Shown piece by piece: positions 52,467-61,198 of a stretch of 64,000 nt of DNA (positions are counted from its first letter, which is position 1; each line of letters opens with the position of its first letter). Source of the stretch: an uncultured Faecalibacterium sp. (GTDB lineage: Bacteria > Bacillota > Clostridia > Oscillospirales > Ruminococcaceae); contig CAKTEF010000007.1 of assembly GCA_934547065.1 (NCBI GenBank), positions 1 through 64,000 of the forward strand, in the 5' to 3' direction. The notes under the pieces are model-generated. The model had not been told where the DNA came from. It ran no database searches and saw nothing but the letters and a program-made list of their open reading frames with translations. The translations under genes were made by a program, and so were the position numbers.

Positions 52467-53321
52467 TTATTTTTTCAGCACAAAGCAGGGCAGCGGGGCG
52501 GTTTGGGCCCAGTTGGCAAACTCACAGACCAGCACGGTGCAGGCACTCAGCGGCAGACTGCGCAGCCAGTGCAGCACCTGCTCCTTTTCGTCGGAGCCGA
52601 TCACGGCCCCGCTGTACAGGATGGCGCTGAGCACGCCGCCGGGGCGCAGGGCGGTCAGGGCCGCTTCCAGCGCGGGGATGCTGCTCTGTGCGCTGGAAAA
52701 CACGGCGTGGTCCGCACCGGGCAGCCAGCCAAAGTTGAACATCACCACATCCGCCGTGCCGGGCTGCACATGGTGCAGCAGATGGGCGTGGCTGTCGCAG
52801 TGCAGCTCCGCGCTCAGGCCCCGGCGCGCCAGCCGGGCACGGGTGGAGGCAATGGCCTCCGGCTGGATGTCGAATCCCAGCACCCGCCCCTGCGGCCCGG
52901 CCAGGCGGCAGAGGAACTCGGTATCTCCGCCGTTGCCGCAGGTCGCGTCGATGCACAGCTGCGCCGCCGGGAGCCGGGCCGTCAGGAAGTCCTGCACAAA
53001 GCGCACCGCCGTCAGGTCCGGCGTGCGGCGGCGGACAAGGCCCCCGCCCTGCACCGCAAAGCCGAATTTCTGCCAGAACGCTTCCTCGCCCGGCGCGGGC
53101 AGCGGGGCGGTGAACACGGTGGCTTTTTCTTTGTCGTAGCCGCCAAAGGCGCGCAGCACTTCTTTTAACAGGTAGGAGCCATAGCCTTTTCGCCGCCATT
53201 CTGGTACAATGGTAAAGGCGGCGATGGCCGCGCCCTGGGCCGCCGGTTCCACGGTACACCAGCCGATGCGGTCTTTCTCTTTGTACAGTGCAAATCCCGT
53301 GGGTGTCGCTTCGATTTTCAT
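52467..53321 (-). CDS. Fusion of a GNAT acetyltransferase and an MnmM/YtqB-like methyltransferase
   Basis: This is a 284-residue two-domain protein. Residues 1-105 form a GNAT domain with the acetyl-CoA loop RRKGYGSY (43-50). Residues 106-284 form a Rossmann methyltransferase of the rRNA_methylase/YtqB family: SAM motif DATCGNGGDT (125-134), GFDIQPEA and FNFGWLPG (195-202). YtqB/MnmM methylates the wobble uridine precursor in Gram-positive tRNAs; that activity is inferred here. The GNAT substrate is unknown. Joining them suggests linked function. Confidence 0.85.
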   Translation of the reverse strand: MKIEATPTGFALYKEKDRIGWCTVEPAAQGAAIAAFTIVPEWRRKGYGSYLLKEVLRAFGGYDKEKATVFTAPLPAPGEEAFWQKFGFAVQGGGLVRRRTPDLTAVRFVQDFLTARLPAAQLCIDATCGNGGDTEFLCRLAGPQGRVLGFDIQPEAIASTRARLARRGLSAELHCDSHAHLLHHVQPGTADVVMFNFGWLPGADHAVFSSAQSSIPALEAALTALRPGGVLSAILYSGAVIGSDEKEQVLHWLRSLPLSACTVLVCEFANWAQTAPLPCFVLKK

Positions 53322-53472
53322 GGCATTTCTCCTTGTTTGATACGACCTTATTTCACATATTCTTCACCCGGTCAGCGATTCCTTTTCACAATTAGCGGAT
53401 ACAATAAGGACAGTTCAAAGGAACGCGGTCCCATCGCCCTTTGTACAGTCCCTCAAGAAAGGAAGTACCAGT

Positions 53473-54861
53473 ATGGACAATGAAAACAAATGGGAATATG
53501 ATTATTCCTCTGCAAATAATTCTTCCGGCGAGACCGGATACCCCAATGTCGGCTCGTCCGGCATGAACACCGCCAACACGGCTTCCACCTTTGGCGACAC
53601 CGCTTCTGCGCAGACCGGCACCGCAGGCGGCGGTACCACACCGCCCCCGGCGGACCCCCAGCCCGCAGCCGCAGCGCCCCGGAAACCGGAAAAGAAGCGC
53701 CGCAAGGCAAACGGCGGCAAAGTGGCCCGCAGCGCCGTGGCGCTGGTTCTGGCTGCCGCCATGGGCTTTGCGGGCGGCTTTGTGGGTGCCCGCTTTGGCA
53801 ATGCAGGCAATAAGGTGGTCCTCCAGCAGGTGGAGCGTTCCGGCTCTGCGGACAGCAGCTCCGCTTCGGGCACGAACGTTTCTGCCGGCGGCATGACCAC
53901 GGCCCAGGTCTCGGAGATGGTCAGCCCCAGCGTGGTGGTCATCACCACCGAGCAGGTGGTCTACTCCCAGTGGTCCTGGTACGGCCAGAACCAGGTGGAA
54001 AGCGGCGCAGGCAGCGGTGTCATCATCAGCTCTGACGGCTACATCCTGACCTGTGCGCATGTGGTGTCCGGTGCATCCAACATCACCGTGACCATCGGCG
54101 ATACCGATTACCCCGCCACCGTGGTGGGCGAGGATGACACCAGCGATGTGGCCGTGATCAAGATCGACGCAGACGGCCTGACCCCCGCCACCATCGGCAA
54201 CAGCGACGACCTGGCCGTGGGCGAGGATGTGCTGGCCGTGGGCAACCCGCTGGGTGAGCTGGGCGGCACCGTGACCAGCGGCATCATCAGCGCACTGAAC
54301 CGCAGCGTGACCATCCAGGGCACCAGTTCCACCAACACCATGTCCCTGATCCAGATGGATGCCTCCGTCAGCCCCGGCAACTCCGGCGGCGGCCTGTTCA
54401 ATAGGAACGGCGAGCTGATCGGCCTGGTCAACGCCAAATCCTCCAGCAGCGATGCCGAGGGTCTGGGCTTTGCCATCCCCATCAACGATGCCATCTCCGT
54501 GGCACAGGACCTGCTGGAAAACGGCTATGTCTCCGGCCGCCCCTACATGGGCATCACTTATCTGGCCGTGACCGATGCGCAGACCGCAGCCCAGCTGAAT
54601 GTCAATGCCTACGGTGTCTACGTTGTGGACGTGGTGCAGGGCGGCCCCGCCGACAAGGCCGGGCTGCAGGCCGGTGACCGCATCGTGAGCATCGACGGCA
54701 CCGAGATCGCCCAGAAAGACGATCTTGGCACCCTGATCCAGCAGCATGCGGCCGGTGACACCCTTTCCATCACCGTGGCCCGCGACGGCCAGATGCAGAC
54801 CGTCAGCCTGACTCTGGGCGAAAAGAACGCCGCCACTGCGCAGGCTCAGAAAAACTCCTGA
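53473..54861 (+). CDS. HtrA-like serine protease
   Basis: This 462-residue membrane-anchored protease handles envelope protein quality control. A low-complexity cytoplasmic N terminus (about 1-84) precedes one membrane helix (about 85-108). The trypsin-like domain has triad H196 (CAHVV), D225 (TSDVAVI) and S304 (PGNSGG), and one PDZ domain follows (about 355-450, with GPADKAGLQAGDRIVSIDG). The start has AAAGGAAG upstream. A TACAAT box lies at 53400-53405 without a convincing -35 box. Confidence 0.95.
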   Translation: MDNENKWEYDYSSANNSSGETGYPNVGSSGMNTANTASTFGDTASAQTGTAGGGTTPPPADPQPAAAAPRKPEKKRRKANGGKVARSAVALVLAAAMGFAGGFVGARFGNAGNKVVLQQVERSGSADSSSASGTNVSAGGMTTAQVSEMVSPSVVVITTEQVVYSQWSWYGQNQVESGAGSGVIISSDGYILTCAHVVSGASNITVTIGDTDYPATVVGEDDTSDVAVIKIDADGLTPATIGNSDDLAVGEDVLAVGNPLGELGGTVTSGIISALNRSVTIQGTSSTNTMSLIQMDASVSPGNSGGGLFNRNGELIGLVNAKSSSSDAEGLGFAIPINDAISVAQDLLENGYVSGRPYMGITYLAVTDAQTAAQLNVNAYGVYVVDVVQGGPADKAGLQAGDRIVSIDGTEIAQKDDLGTLIQQHAAGDTLSITVARDGQMQTVSLTLGEKNAATAQAQKNS

Positions 54862-54898
54862 TCCCGCGCCCTGCGCAGCGATCAAAGCTTAAAACAAT

Positions 54899-54941
54899 GC
54901 GATCCCCGGTTTGCAGCTGCAGGCCGGGGATCGCTTTTTTA
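54899..54941. terminator. Terminator between htrA and pulA
   Basis: Stem GCGATCCCCGG/CCGGGGATCGC is followed by T6 on the plus strand. On the minus strand a weaker T-rich stretch follows, so it probably serves the convergent pulA gene as well. Confidence 0.9.
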
Positions 54942-56885
54942 TTCCACCTGGCCGAACACGGTGGCGCTCCACGGCAGCAGAACCGTCCGCCCGGTGCAGA
55001 CCCGGCTCTCGCCCCGCCACAGGCTGGAGGAAACGCCGTCGCTCAGCAGCTTCCAGCGGCCCTGCGGCAGGCAGACCACCTGTGCCGTTTCGGTGGGATT
55101 ATAATAAACGCACAGCGCACCCCAGGCCGCACCGTCGCCCCAGGCGGCGGGCAGCCGCCAGCCCACCAGCGGCGGTTCCAGCGCAAAGAACTCGATGGCC
55201 TGCGGGCTGGCCGCGTCCAGTGCGCCCAGCCGGGGGAACGCGGCACGCAGCCCGAGCAGCCCCCGGTAATAGTCCACCAGCCCGTGGAACCGGGCCGCCC
55301 GCTTCCAGTCCAGCCGGTTGAGCGCCGGGGAGGAGCGGTAGCTGTTGCCCCGGCCCTTTTTGGTGCGGGCGAACTCCTCGCCCGCCTGCCAGAACGGCAG
55401 GCCCATCCCGGTCAGATAGATGCCCGCCGCCAGCCGGTTCTGGGCCAGCGCCGTTGTGTCCATGGCCGCAAACTCCGGCCGGGCATAACGCACCATCAAC
55501 AGCTTATCCCACAGGGTAAAGTTGTCGTGAGCCGAAACATAGCTCACGATCTGCCCCGGCTTGTGGGGCGGCAGGACGCTGCTGCGGCACCAGGCCGCCA
55601 CCGCGCCGCCAATGTCCCAGAAGCTGCCGGGTCTGCCCTCCACATAACCCGGCTCCCGCGCGTCAAAGCAGCCGCCCTTGATGGCATCGCGGGTGTTGTC
55701 GCAGAAAATGCCGATGCGGTCGTTGAGCATGGCCAGATTGTTTTTGTTGGCCTCGTACCGGCGCAGGGCGCTGGCCCCGCCCTGCCAGGGTTCGCCGTAC
55801 ATCAGGATCTCCCGCCCGCCGGGCAGTTTGTCCAGCTCGGCCCGGAGCAGGTTCATCGTCTCCACATCGTACAGGCCCATCAGGTCGAACCGGAAGCCGT
55901 CGATGTGGTATTCCCGCGCCCAGTACAGCACCGAATCGATGAGATACCGCCGCGCCATGGGCCGCTCGCTGGCAAACTCGTTGCCGCAGCCGCTGCCGTT
56001 GGAAAGGCCGCCATCCTCGTTCTGGCGGAAATAATACAGCGGCACCACCCGGTTCAGCACATTGTCTGCGCGGTACATGTGGTTGTACACCACATCCATC
56101 ACCACGCCGATGCCCGCCGCATGGAGCGCTGCGATCATCTGCTTGCACTCCCGCACCCGCACCTCGCCGCGGGTGGGGTCGGTGGAGTAGCTGCCCTCCG
56201 GCACATTGAAGTTGGCGGGGTCGTAGCCCCAGTTGTACTGCCGTGTCAGGGGGCGGCTCTCGTCCACGCTGCCAAAGTCAAATATGGGCATCAGCTGCAC
56301 ATAGCCCACCCCCAGCCGCTTGAGGTAGTTCAGGCAGGTGGGGTGGATGCCGTCGCTGCTCAGGGTGGTGCCTTTCTGGGTAAAGGCCAGGAATTTGCCC
56401 CGCCAGGCCGTGTGTACGCCGCTGGCCGGATCCTGCGAAAAATCCCGGACGCTGACCTCCCACACCGTGCGGCGGGCGGGGGGGATCACCGGGCGCAGAT
56501 CCTGCGCCCAGCCCTGCGGGTCGGCGCGGGCAGGGTCCAGGATCATGCTCCGCTCCCCGTTCACCCCGGCTGCGCGGGCGTAGGGGTCGGCGGCTTCGCA
56601 ACTGCCCCAGTCCGTTTCCACCGTAAACGTATAATAGGTTCCGTGCTGGTCGCCGGGCAGATAAAGCTCCCACACGCTGCCCCGCCGTGTCAGCGGCAGG
56701 GTGGCCAGGCAGCTGCCGCCGTCGCCCCGGCGGTAAAGGTTCACGGCCACCCGGTGCGCCGTGGGGGCCCACAGCCGCAGATGCGTCCCCGCCGGGGAAT
56801 ACTCCGCCCCCAGCGGGCCGTGGTATTCCGTCTGGCGGGCAAAGGCCTCGCTCTCAAAGCGGTTTTTCCATTCTGCAGCTGTCAT
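54939..56885 (-). CDS. pulA: Type I pullulanase
   Basis: This GH13 enzyme cuts alpha-1,6 branches of pullulan, starch or glycogen. The 648 residues comprise an N-terminal CBM48 domain (about 20-120) and a catalytic barrel with the pullulanase signature YNWGYDP. The nucleophile is in GFRFDLMG, the acid in LMYGEPW and the third acid in VSAHDNFTL. No signal peptide is present, so it is intracellular and may debranch stored glycogen made by the glg operon. The start has AGAAAGGA upstream. Confidence 0.95.
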   Translation of the reverse strand: MTAAEWKNRFESEAFARQTEYHGPLGAEYSPAGTHLRLWAPTAHRVAVNLYRRGDGGSCLATLPLTRRGSVWELYLPGDQHGTYYTFTVETDWGSCEAADPYARAAGVNGERSMILDPARADPQGWAQDLRPVIPPARRTVWEVSVRDFSQDPASGVHTAWRGKFLAFTQKGTTLSSDGIHPTCLNYLKRLGVGYVQLMPIFDFGSVDESRPLTRQYNWGYDPANFNVPEGSYSTDPTRGEVRVRECKQMIAALHAAGIGVVMDVVYNHMYRADNVLNRVVPLYYFRQNEDGGLSNGSGCGNEFASERPMARRYLIDSVLYWAREYHIDGFRFDLMGLYDVETMNLLRAELDKLPGGREILMYGEPWQGGASALRRYEANKNNLAMLNDRIGIFCDNTRDAIKGGCFDAREPGYVEGRPGSFWDIGGAVAAWCRSSVLPPHKPGQIVSYVSAHDNFTLWDKLLMVRYARPEFAAMDTTALAQNRLAAGIYLTGMGLPFWQAGEEFARTKKGRGNSYRSSPALNRLDWKRAARFHGLVDYYRGLLGLRAAFPRLGALDAASPQAIEFFALEPPLVGWRLPAAWGDGAAWGALCVYYNPTETAQVVCLPQGRWKLLSDGVSSSLWRGESRVCTGRTVLLPWSATVFGQVE

Positions 56886-56910
56886 GGCATCTCATCCTTT
56901 CTCTGGGAAT

Positions 56911-56939
56911 AGTGTAACGGACTTTGCCCCTTATTTCAA
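56911..56939 (-). promoter_or_regulatory. Promoter of pulA
   Basis: TTGAAA (56939-56934), a 17-bp spacer and TACACT (56916-56911) lie about 32 bp before pulA. It diverges from the promoter at 56948-56976; only 8 bp separate the two -35 boxes, so one regulator could affect both. Confidence 0.7.
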
Positions 56940-56947
56940 GACTTTCC

Positions 56948-56976
56948 TTGCAAAACCGGCGCAAGTACACTATACT
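56948..56976 (+). promoter_or_regulatory. Promoter of the AAA+ protein gene
   Basis: TTGCAA (56948-56953), a 17-bp spacer and TATACT (56971-56976) lie about 33 bp before the gene. Confidence 0.75.
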
Positions 56977-57008
56977 GAAAAAAATACAACAGCACGGAGG
57001 GAACTCTT

Positions 57009-59057
57009 ATGGCATATACCGACGATTGGGAAAGCCTGATGAACGGCGTGTTCGGCCCCGGTGGAAAATTCAAGACTTCCCCCACGGCCGCCCAGAAGCC
57101 GAAAACGTCCGGCTCCGGCCCCCTGCCGGACCTGAACGCCGCTTTGCTGGAGCAGCAAAAGCGTCTGGATGAACTGCTGCGCCAGCAGTCGGCCCAGATC
57201 CGGCAGCAGCCTGACCCCTCAGCCGCCCTGGCCGACAGCCGCCGGATGCTGCGGGACATGGAGGCCGACGGCCTGCTGGCCAAGGGCACGGCGGAGACAA
57301 AGCCGGAGCACCTGGGCAGCTTTGAGGGCCTGGCCGCAGAGGTCAAGCAGACCGTTCTGGGCCAGGATGCCTTTGTGGATGAGGTAGTGCGGGCCATGCG
57401 CCGTCCCTTTGTGCTGGGCACCGAAGCTCCGGCCGCCCGCAACGTGATCCTGATCTGCGGCGGCAGCGGCACCGGACGGCATTTTGCGCTGGAAGAAACC
57501 GCCCGCTGCATGGCCGCGCGGGGCCTGCTGCAAAACGACAGGATCGCCGTGCTGGATCTGGCGCTTTACCCGAACGCCGGGGCAGAAAAGCTGTTTTTGC
57601 AGGACCTGTACGCCGCGCTCCACGCGCCGGGCGAGATCCTGGCCTTTGAGCACTACGAGAGCTGCCACCCCGGCTTTCTCAAAACGCTTTCCGATCTGGC
57701 GGTCAAGGGCAGTGCGCCCCTGTCCAGCCGGTATCTGGTGAACAAGGAGGGCATCTTAGTGGATGCCGGCACCGCCCTGGCCCCCGGTGCCGTGAGCCGG
57801 ATCGACCCCTGCGGCAAATATCTGGTGTTCTTCTCGGTCCGCGGGCGGGAGGCGCTGGCCGACCGGTTCGGGGCCGCGTTCGTCTCGGCCCTGGGCGATG
57901 TCTGCCAGACCAGCGCCTACACGCGGGAGGATCTGGCCGCCCTGGCCGCCCAGCAGCTGAACGCACTGTCCCAAAAGGTAAAGACCCGGCTGGGGCTGAC
58001 CCTGGCCGCCGGGGCCGACGTGCGGGACTATGTTGCCGCCCAGTGTACGCCCCAGAAAGGGGCTGCCGGGCTGGCCGCCTGCTGTGACCGCATCTTCCGC
58101 GCCCTGAGCGAATACTGCCTGCAAACGGACACAACGCTTTCCGGCACCGTCACCCTGACCGCCGCGCCGGAGGGGCTGCTGTTCCGGCTGGGGGATGCCG
58201 CCCCCGCTCCGCTGTTCGACCTGCTGCCCGCCGCCTACACCGGCGCGCTGGACGAGATCCGGGCCGAGATCTCGGAGCTGGTGGGCCTTGCCCCCGTCAA
58301 GGAGTATGTGTTCGGCCTGGCCGACAACCTGCAGGTGCAGCAGCGCCGCGCTGCCGCCGGGCTCAAAACGGCCAGCCTTTCCATGCACATGATCTTTACC
58401 GGCAACCCCGGCACCGGCAAGACCACCATTGCCCGGCTGGTGGCAAAGTACCTCAAGGCCATCGGGGCGCTGCGGGGCGGCCAGCTGATCGAGGTGAGCC
58501 GGGGCGATCTGGTGGGCCGCTACACCGGCCACACCGCCCCCCTGACCACCAGCGTGATCGAAAGCGCACTGGGCGGCGTGCTGTTCATTGACGAAGCATA
58601 CAGCCTGTACCGGGGCGAGCAGGACAGCTTTGGGCTGGAAGCCATCGACACCCTGGTAAAGGGGATGGAGGACCACCGCGACGATCTGGTGGTGATCCTG
58701 GCGGGCTATACCCAGGAGATGGAAACGTTCCTGACCGCCAACAGCGGCCTGGCCAGCCGTTTCCCCAACAAGATCGAGTTCCCGGATTACACCGCCGAGG
58801 AGCTGATGCAGATCACCCAGGTGCTGGCCAAAAACAAGGGCTATCAGCTGGCCGAAAGCTGCACCGGGCCTCTGCTCCATTATTATGCCCGCTGGCAGGC
58901 TGCCGACAGCCGCACCGCAGGCAACGGCCGCCTGGCCCGCAACACGCTGGAAAAAGCCATCTTCCGCCAGAGCCGCCGCCTGGTGGCCGAGCCCGCCGCC
59001 GCGCTGGACGTGATCCTGCCCAGCGACCTGGAACTGCCGGAGCCGGAGGAACCTTAA
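57009..59057 (+). CDS. AAA+ protein with a degenerate Clp-like module and an active CbbX/SpoVK-type module
   Basis: The 682 residues begin with a low-complexity and coiled-coil start (about 1-90). A ClpB-like module (about 105-330, start VLGQDAFVDEVVRAMRR) follows; its Walker A is ruined (GGSGTGRH, 151-158, lysine lost) and it has no Walker B. The C-terminal CbbX/SpoVK-type ATPase (about 415-670) is intact: Walker A GNPGTGKT (465-472), Walker B VLFIDEA (524-530), and the sensor region VILAGYTQEM. It is likely a remodelling motor with a non-hydrolysing regulatory module. The start follows GGAGGG. Confidence 0.82.
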   Translation: MAYTDDWESLMNGVFGPGGKFKTSPTAAQKPKTSGSGPLPDLNAALLEQQKRLDELLRQQSAQIRQQPDPSAALADSRRMLRDMEADGLLAKGTAETKPEHLGSFEGLAAEVKQTVLGQDAFVDEVVRAMRRPFVLGTEAPAARNVILICGGSGTGRHFALEETARCMAARGLLQNDRIAVLDLALYPNAGAEKLFLQDLYAALHAPGEILAFEHYESCHPGFLKTLSDLAVKGSAPLSSRYLVNKEGILVDAGTALAPGAVSRIDPCGKYLVFFSVRGREALADRFGAAFVSALGDVCQTSAYTREDLAALAAQQLNALSQKVKTRLGLTLAAGADVRDYVAAQCTPQKGAAGLAACCDRIFRALSEYCLQTDTTLSGTVTLTAAPEGLLFRLGDAAPAPLFDLLPAAYTGALDEIRAEISELVGLAPVKEYVFGLADNLQVQQRRAAAGLKTASLSMHMIFTGNPGTGKTTIARLVAKYLKAIGALRGGQLIEVSRGDLVGRYTGHTAPLTTSVIESALGGVLFIDEAYSLYRGEQDSFGLEAIDTLVKGMEDHRDDLVVILAGYTQEMETFLTANSGLASRFPNKIEFPDYTAEELMQITQVLAKNKGYQLAESCTGPLLHYYARWQAADSRTAGNGRLARNTLEKAIFRQSRRLVAEPAAALDVILPSDLELPEPEEP

Positions 59058-59070
59058 AATCGACCCAAGC

Positions 59071-59101
59071 AAAAAACGGGCAGCACTGCTGTCCGTTTTT
59101 T
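59071..59101. terminator. Bidirectional terminator
   Basis: Stem AAAAACGG.CAG/CTG.CCGTTTTT has T6 on the plus strand and T6 on the minus strand. It ends the AAA+ gene and the convergent WYL regulator gene. Confidence 0.88.
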
Positions 59102-59108
59102 GCTGCTC

Positions 59109-60065
59109 TTATCCGTGCTGCTCTGCCAGCCGGCCGGTCAGTGCGCGGAACTGTTGGCGCACCGGCTCCGGGCCGGTGATCTCCACCTTGCCGCCAAAGC
59201 CGCACACCCAGCCAAAGAACCGGTCGCTGACGCATACCGGCACCGTGAAATGGAAGCTGCCGTCGGCTTCCGGCAGGAACACCGGCGCGGGGCCAAACCG
59301 CTCCCGCATGGCCACTTCCAGCTCCCCGGCACAGCGCAGGGTAACGCTGTGCTCCGGGCCGCCGTACATCTCAAAATGCTTGCGCAGATAGGCGGGCAGG
59401 TCAAAGCGTTCAAACTGCTCGCTGCCCTGGCGGGGCGCATCCAGCGCCCGAACGCCGCTCATCCGATCCACCCGGTAGTGGCGGATGCCTTTTTCCTCTG
59501 AATAAGCGATCAGGTAATAGCAGCCGTTCTCCCACGCCAGGTGCCACGGGCTGATGAGCCGCTTTTCCGGGCGGCCCGTCTTTTTGTAGTGGAACTCCAC
59601 CATCTTGCCGGTATTGATAGCCTCGTGCAGCGCGTCGATGCTGTACAGCAGGCTCTTGCTGTCCGTTTTGGGGCGGCCCTCCACATACACCTGGCGCTGC
59701 AGCTGGCCGCCCTCGTAATCGGAGCAGAGCTTTTCCAGCTTGCGGATCAGGCGGCGGCTGGTATTGCCGGAGACCACCCGGCTGGCCTGCACGGCATCCA
59801 CCAGCAGCTTGAGCTCGGCCAGGTCAAAGGTGCGGCTGGCCAGAAAATAGCCGCCGCCCCGGCCCCGCTGCAGCCGGATGTCATAGCCCAGGGCTCCCAG
59901 TGCCTCGATGTCGCTGTACACGCTCTTGCGCTCGCAGCGGATGCCCTGGCGTTCCAGCAGCTCCACCAGCTGCGGCACGTTCAGCAGGTGGTTTTCGTCG
60001 GTTTTCTGCTCCAGGATGCGCAGCAGCGCCAGCAGTTTGGATTTCTGACCTTCCTGTTTGGGCAT
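59109..60065 (-). CDS. WYL-domain transcriptional regulator
   Basis: The 318-residue protein has an N-terminal winged helix (about 5-65, with NVPQLVELLERQGIRCERKSVYSDIEALGALGYDI) and a WYL domain (about 140-215). The segments VEFHYKKTGRPEKRLISPWHLAWENGCYYLIAYSEE are split over the WYL fold, and a C-terminal WCX region follows. WYL proteins sense ligands such as nucleic acid fragments. I favour the ATG at 60065 (GAGG 8 bp upstream); another lies three codons earlier. The target genes are unknown. Confidence 0.9.
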   Translation of the reverse strand: MPKQEGQKSKLLALLRILEQKTDENHLLNVPQLVELLERQGIRCERKSVYSDIEALGALGYDIRLQRGRGGGYFLASRTFDLAELKLLVDAVQASRVVSGNTSRRLIRKLEKLCSDYEGGQLQRQVYVEGRPKTDSKSLLYSIDALHEAINTGKMVEFHYKKTGRPEKRLISPWHLAWENGCYYLIAYSEEKGIRHYRVDRMSGVRALDAPRQGSEQFERFDLPAYLRKHFEMYGGPEHSVTLRCAGELEVAMRERFGPAPVFLPEADGSFHFTVPVCVSDRFFGWVCGFGGKVEITGPEPVRQQFRALTGRLAEQHG

Positions 60066-60102
60066 TCCATGCACCTCATCTTTTTATGTTGGGTGGTCCT
60101 TT

Positions 60103-60270
60103 GCACAACCTCTCTGTCATCTCCGCCTACGGTACCAAAATCAGCATCTGCCGCAAGGCATCCACCTCATCAGTCTGCTGCGCAGACAGCTGTCCTCCCT
60201 TTATCGCTTGCGCGATATCTCCCTCCGGCCGGAGGGAGTCTGTCCTCAAGGGGAAGCCTTGGCAGGCCGG
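60103..60270. repeat. Truncated repeat element E3
   Basis: It starts with GCACAACCTCTC, close to the terminal repeat of E1 and E2, and carries the CATCTGCCGCAAGG core, CACCTCATCAG, and the TCTGCTGCGCAGA hairpin. TCCCTCCGGCCGGAGGGA, shared with E1, follows. The matching right end is missing. It lies between the WYL gene and tyrA and is non-coding. Confidence 0.75.
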
Positions 60271-60334
60271 GCAGGACCAAGTATTTTCTTGTCAGGCGGC
60301 GGGCCCTGTGTTCTCTGGCAGCGTCAGCCTCTGG

Positions 60335-61198
60335 TCATTCCGGCAGCTTTTTGTCAAACGCTGCGCGGCGCTGGGTGGACAGGCGGAACATTTCTTCCAG
60401 TTTCTCCCGGTCCCCGGCCACAAGGGCGTTGCGCAGGGCATCCAGCGCGGTGTCGAACTGATCGATCTCGCTGATGAGGTTCTCCCGGTTCCACAAAAAC
60501 AGCTCCGCCCACATTTTATCGTTGATGCGTGCAATGCGGGTCAGGTCACGGAACGAATCGCCGGTGTACTCGCACAGCGAGGTGTTGTCGTTGGCGCACA
60601 TCAGGCTGACGGCGATGGCATGGCACAGCTGGCTGACGTAGCCGATCATTTTGTCGTGCTCCTGCACCGTCAGGGTGCAGATGTGCTTAAAGCCCAGCAC
60701 CCCGGCCAGCTCTTTGGCCCAGGCGACGGCCTCCGGCGTGTTTTTTTCGGTGGGGGTCACAATGAAGTTGGCCGGGGCAAAGTTCACCTCGGCTGCGTGC
60801 TCCACGCTGGAAGTCTCGCGCCCGGCCATGGGGTGGCTGGCAATGAACTCCACGCCCGGCTTGCACATGGCCTGCACCGGCTCCACCAGCCCGGTCTTGA
60901 CACCGGACACATCGGTGAAGATGCAGCCCTCTTTCAGCAGATGGCCGTAGGTTTTGAACCACTCGATCAGGGCCGTGGGGTACAAACCGAAGATGATATG
61001 GTCGGCCTGGCTCACAAGGTCCTCAAAATCGCGGGTCTTGCCGCCGGCAATGTAGCCGTGGTCCAGCGCATACTGCAAGTGGCCCTCGCTGCGGTTGATG
61101 CCGTCCACATGGAACCCGGCTTTGGTCAGCTCCAGGGCGTACTTGCCGCCCAGAAGGCCCAGGCCCACCACGAGATACCGTTTTGTTTTATCCAGCAT
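60335..61198 (-). CDS. tyrA: Prephenate dehydrogenase
   Basis: This enzyme oxidises prephenate to 4-hydroxyphenylpyruvate for tyrosine. The 287 residues carry the NAD(P) motif VVGLGLLGGKYA near the N terminus, DVSGVKTGLVEPV and ASHPMAGRE with the catalytic histidine, then an all-helical C-terminal half. No ACT domain is attached, so tyrosine feedback is not obvious. The start at 61198 follows GGAGG and overlaps the aroA stop by 11 bp. Confidence 0.93.
   Translation of the reverse strand: MLDKTKRYLVVGLGLLGGKYALELTKAGFHVDGINRSEGHLQYALDHGYIAGGKTRDFEDLVSQADHIIFGLYPTALIEWFKTYGHLLKEGCIFTDVSGVKTGLVEPVQAMCKPGVEFIASHPMAGRETSSVEHAAEVNFAPANFIVTPTEKNTPEAVAWAKELAGVLGFKHICTLTVQEHDKMIGYVSQLCHAIAVSLMCANDNTSLCEYTGDSFRDLTRIARINDKMWAELFLWNRENLISEIDQFDTALDALRNALVAGDREKLEEMFRLSTQRRAAFDKKLPE

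Noticed and set aside
53341..53405. A sigma-A promoter for htrA
   Set aside because: The TACAAT box is good, but no acceptable -35 box occurs 16-18 bp upstream.
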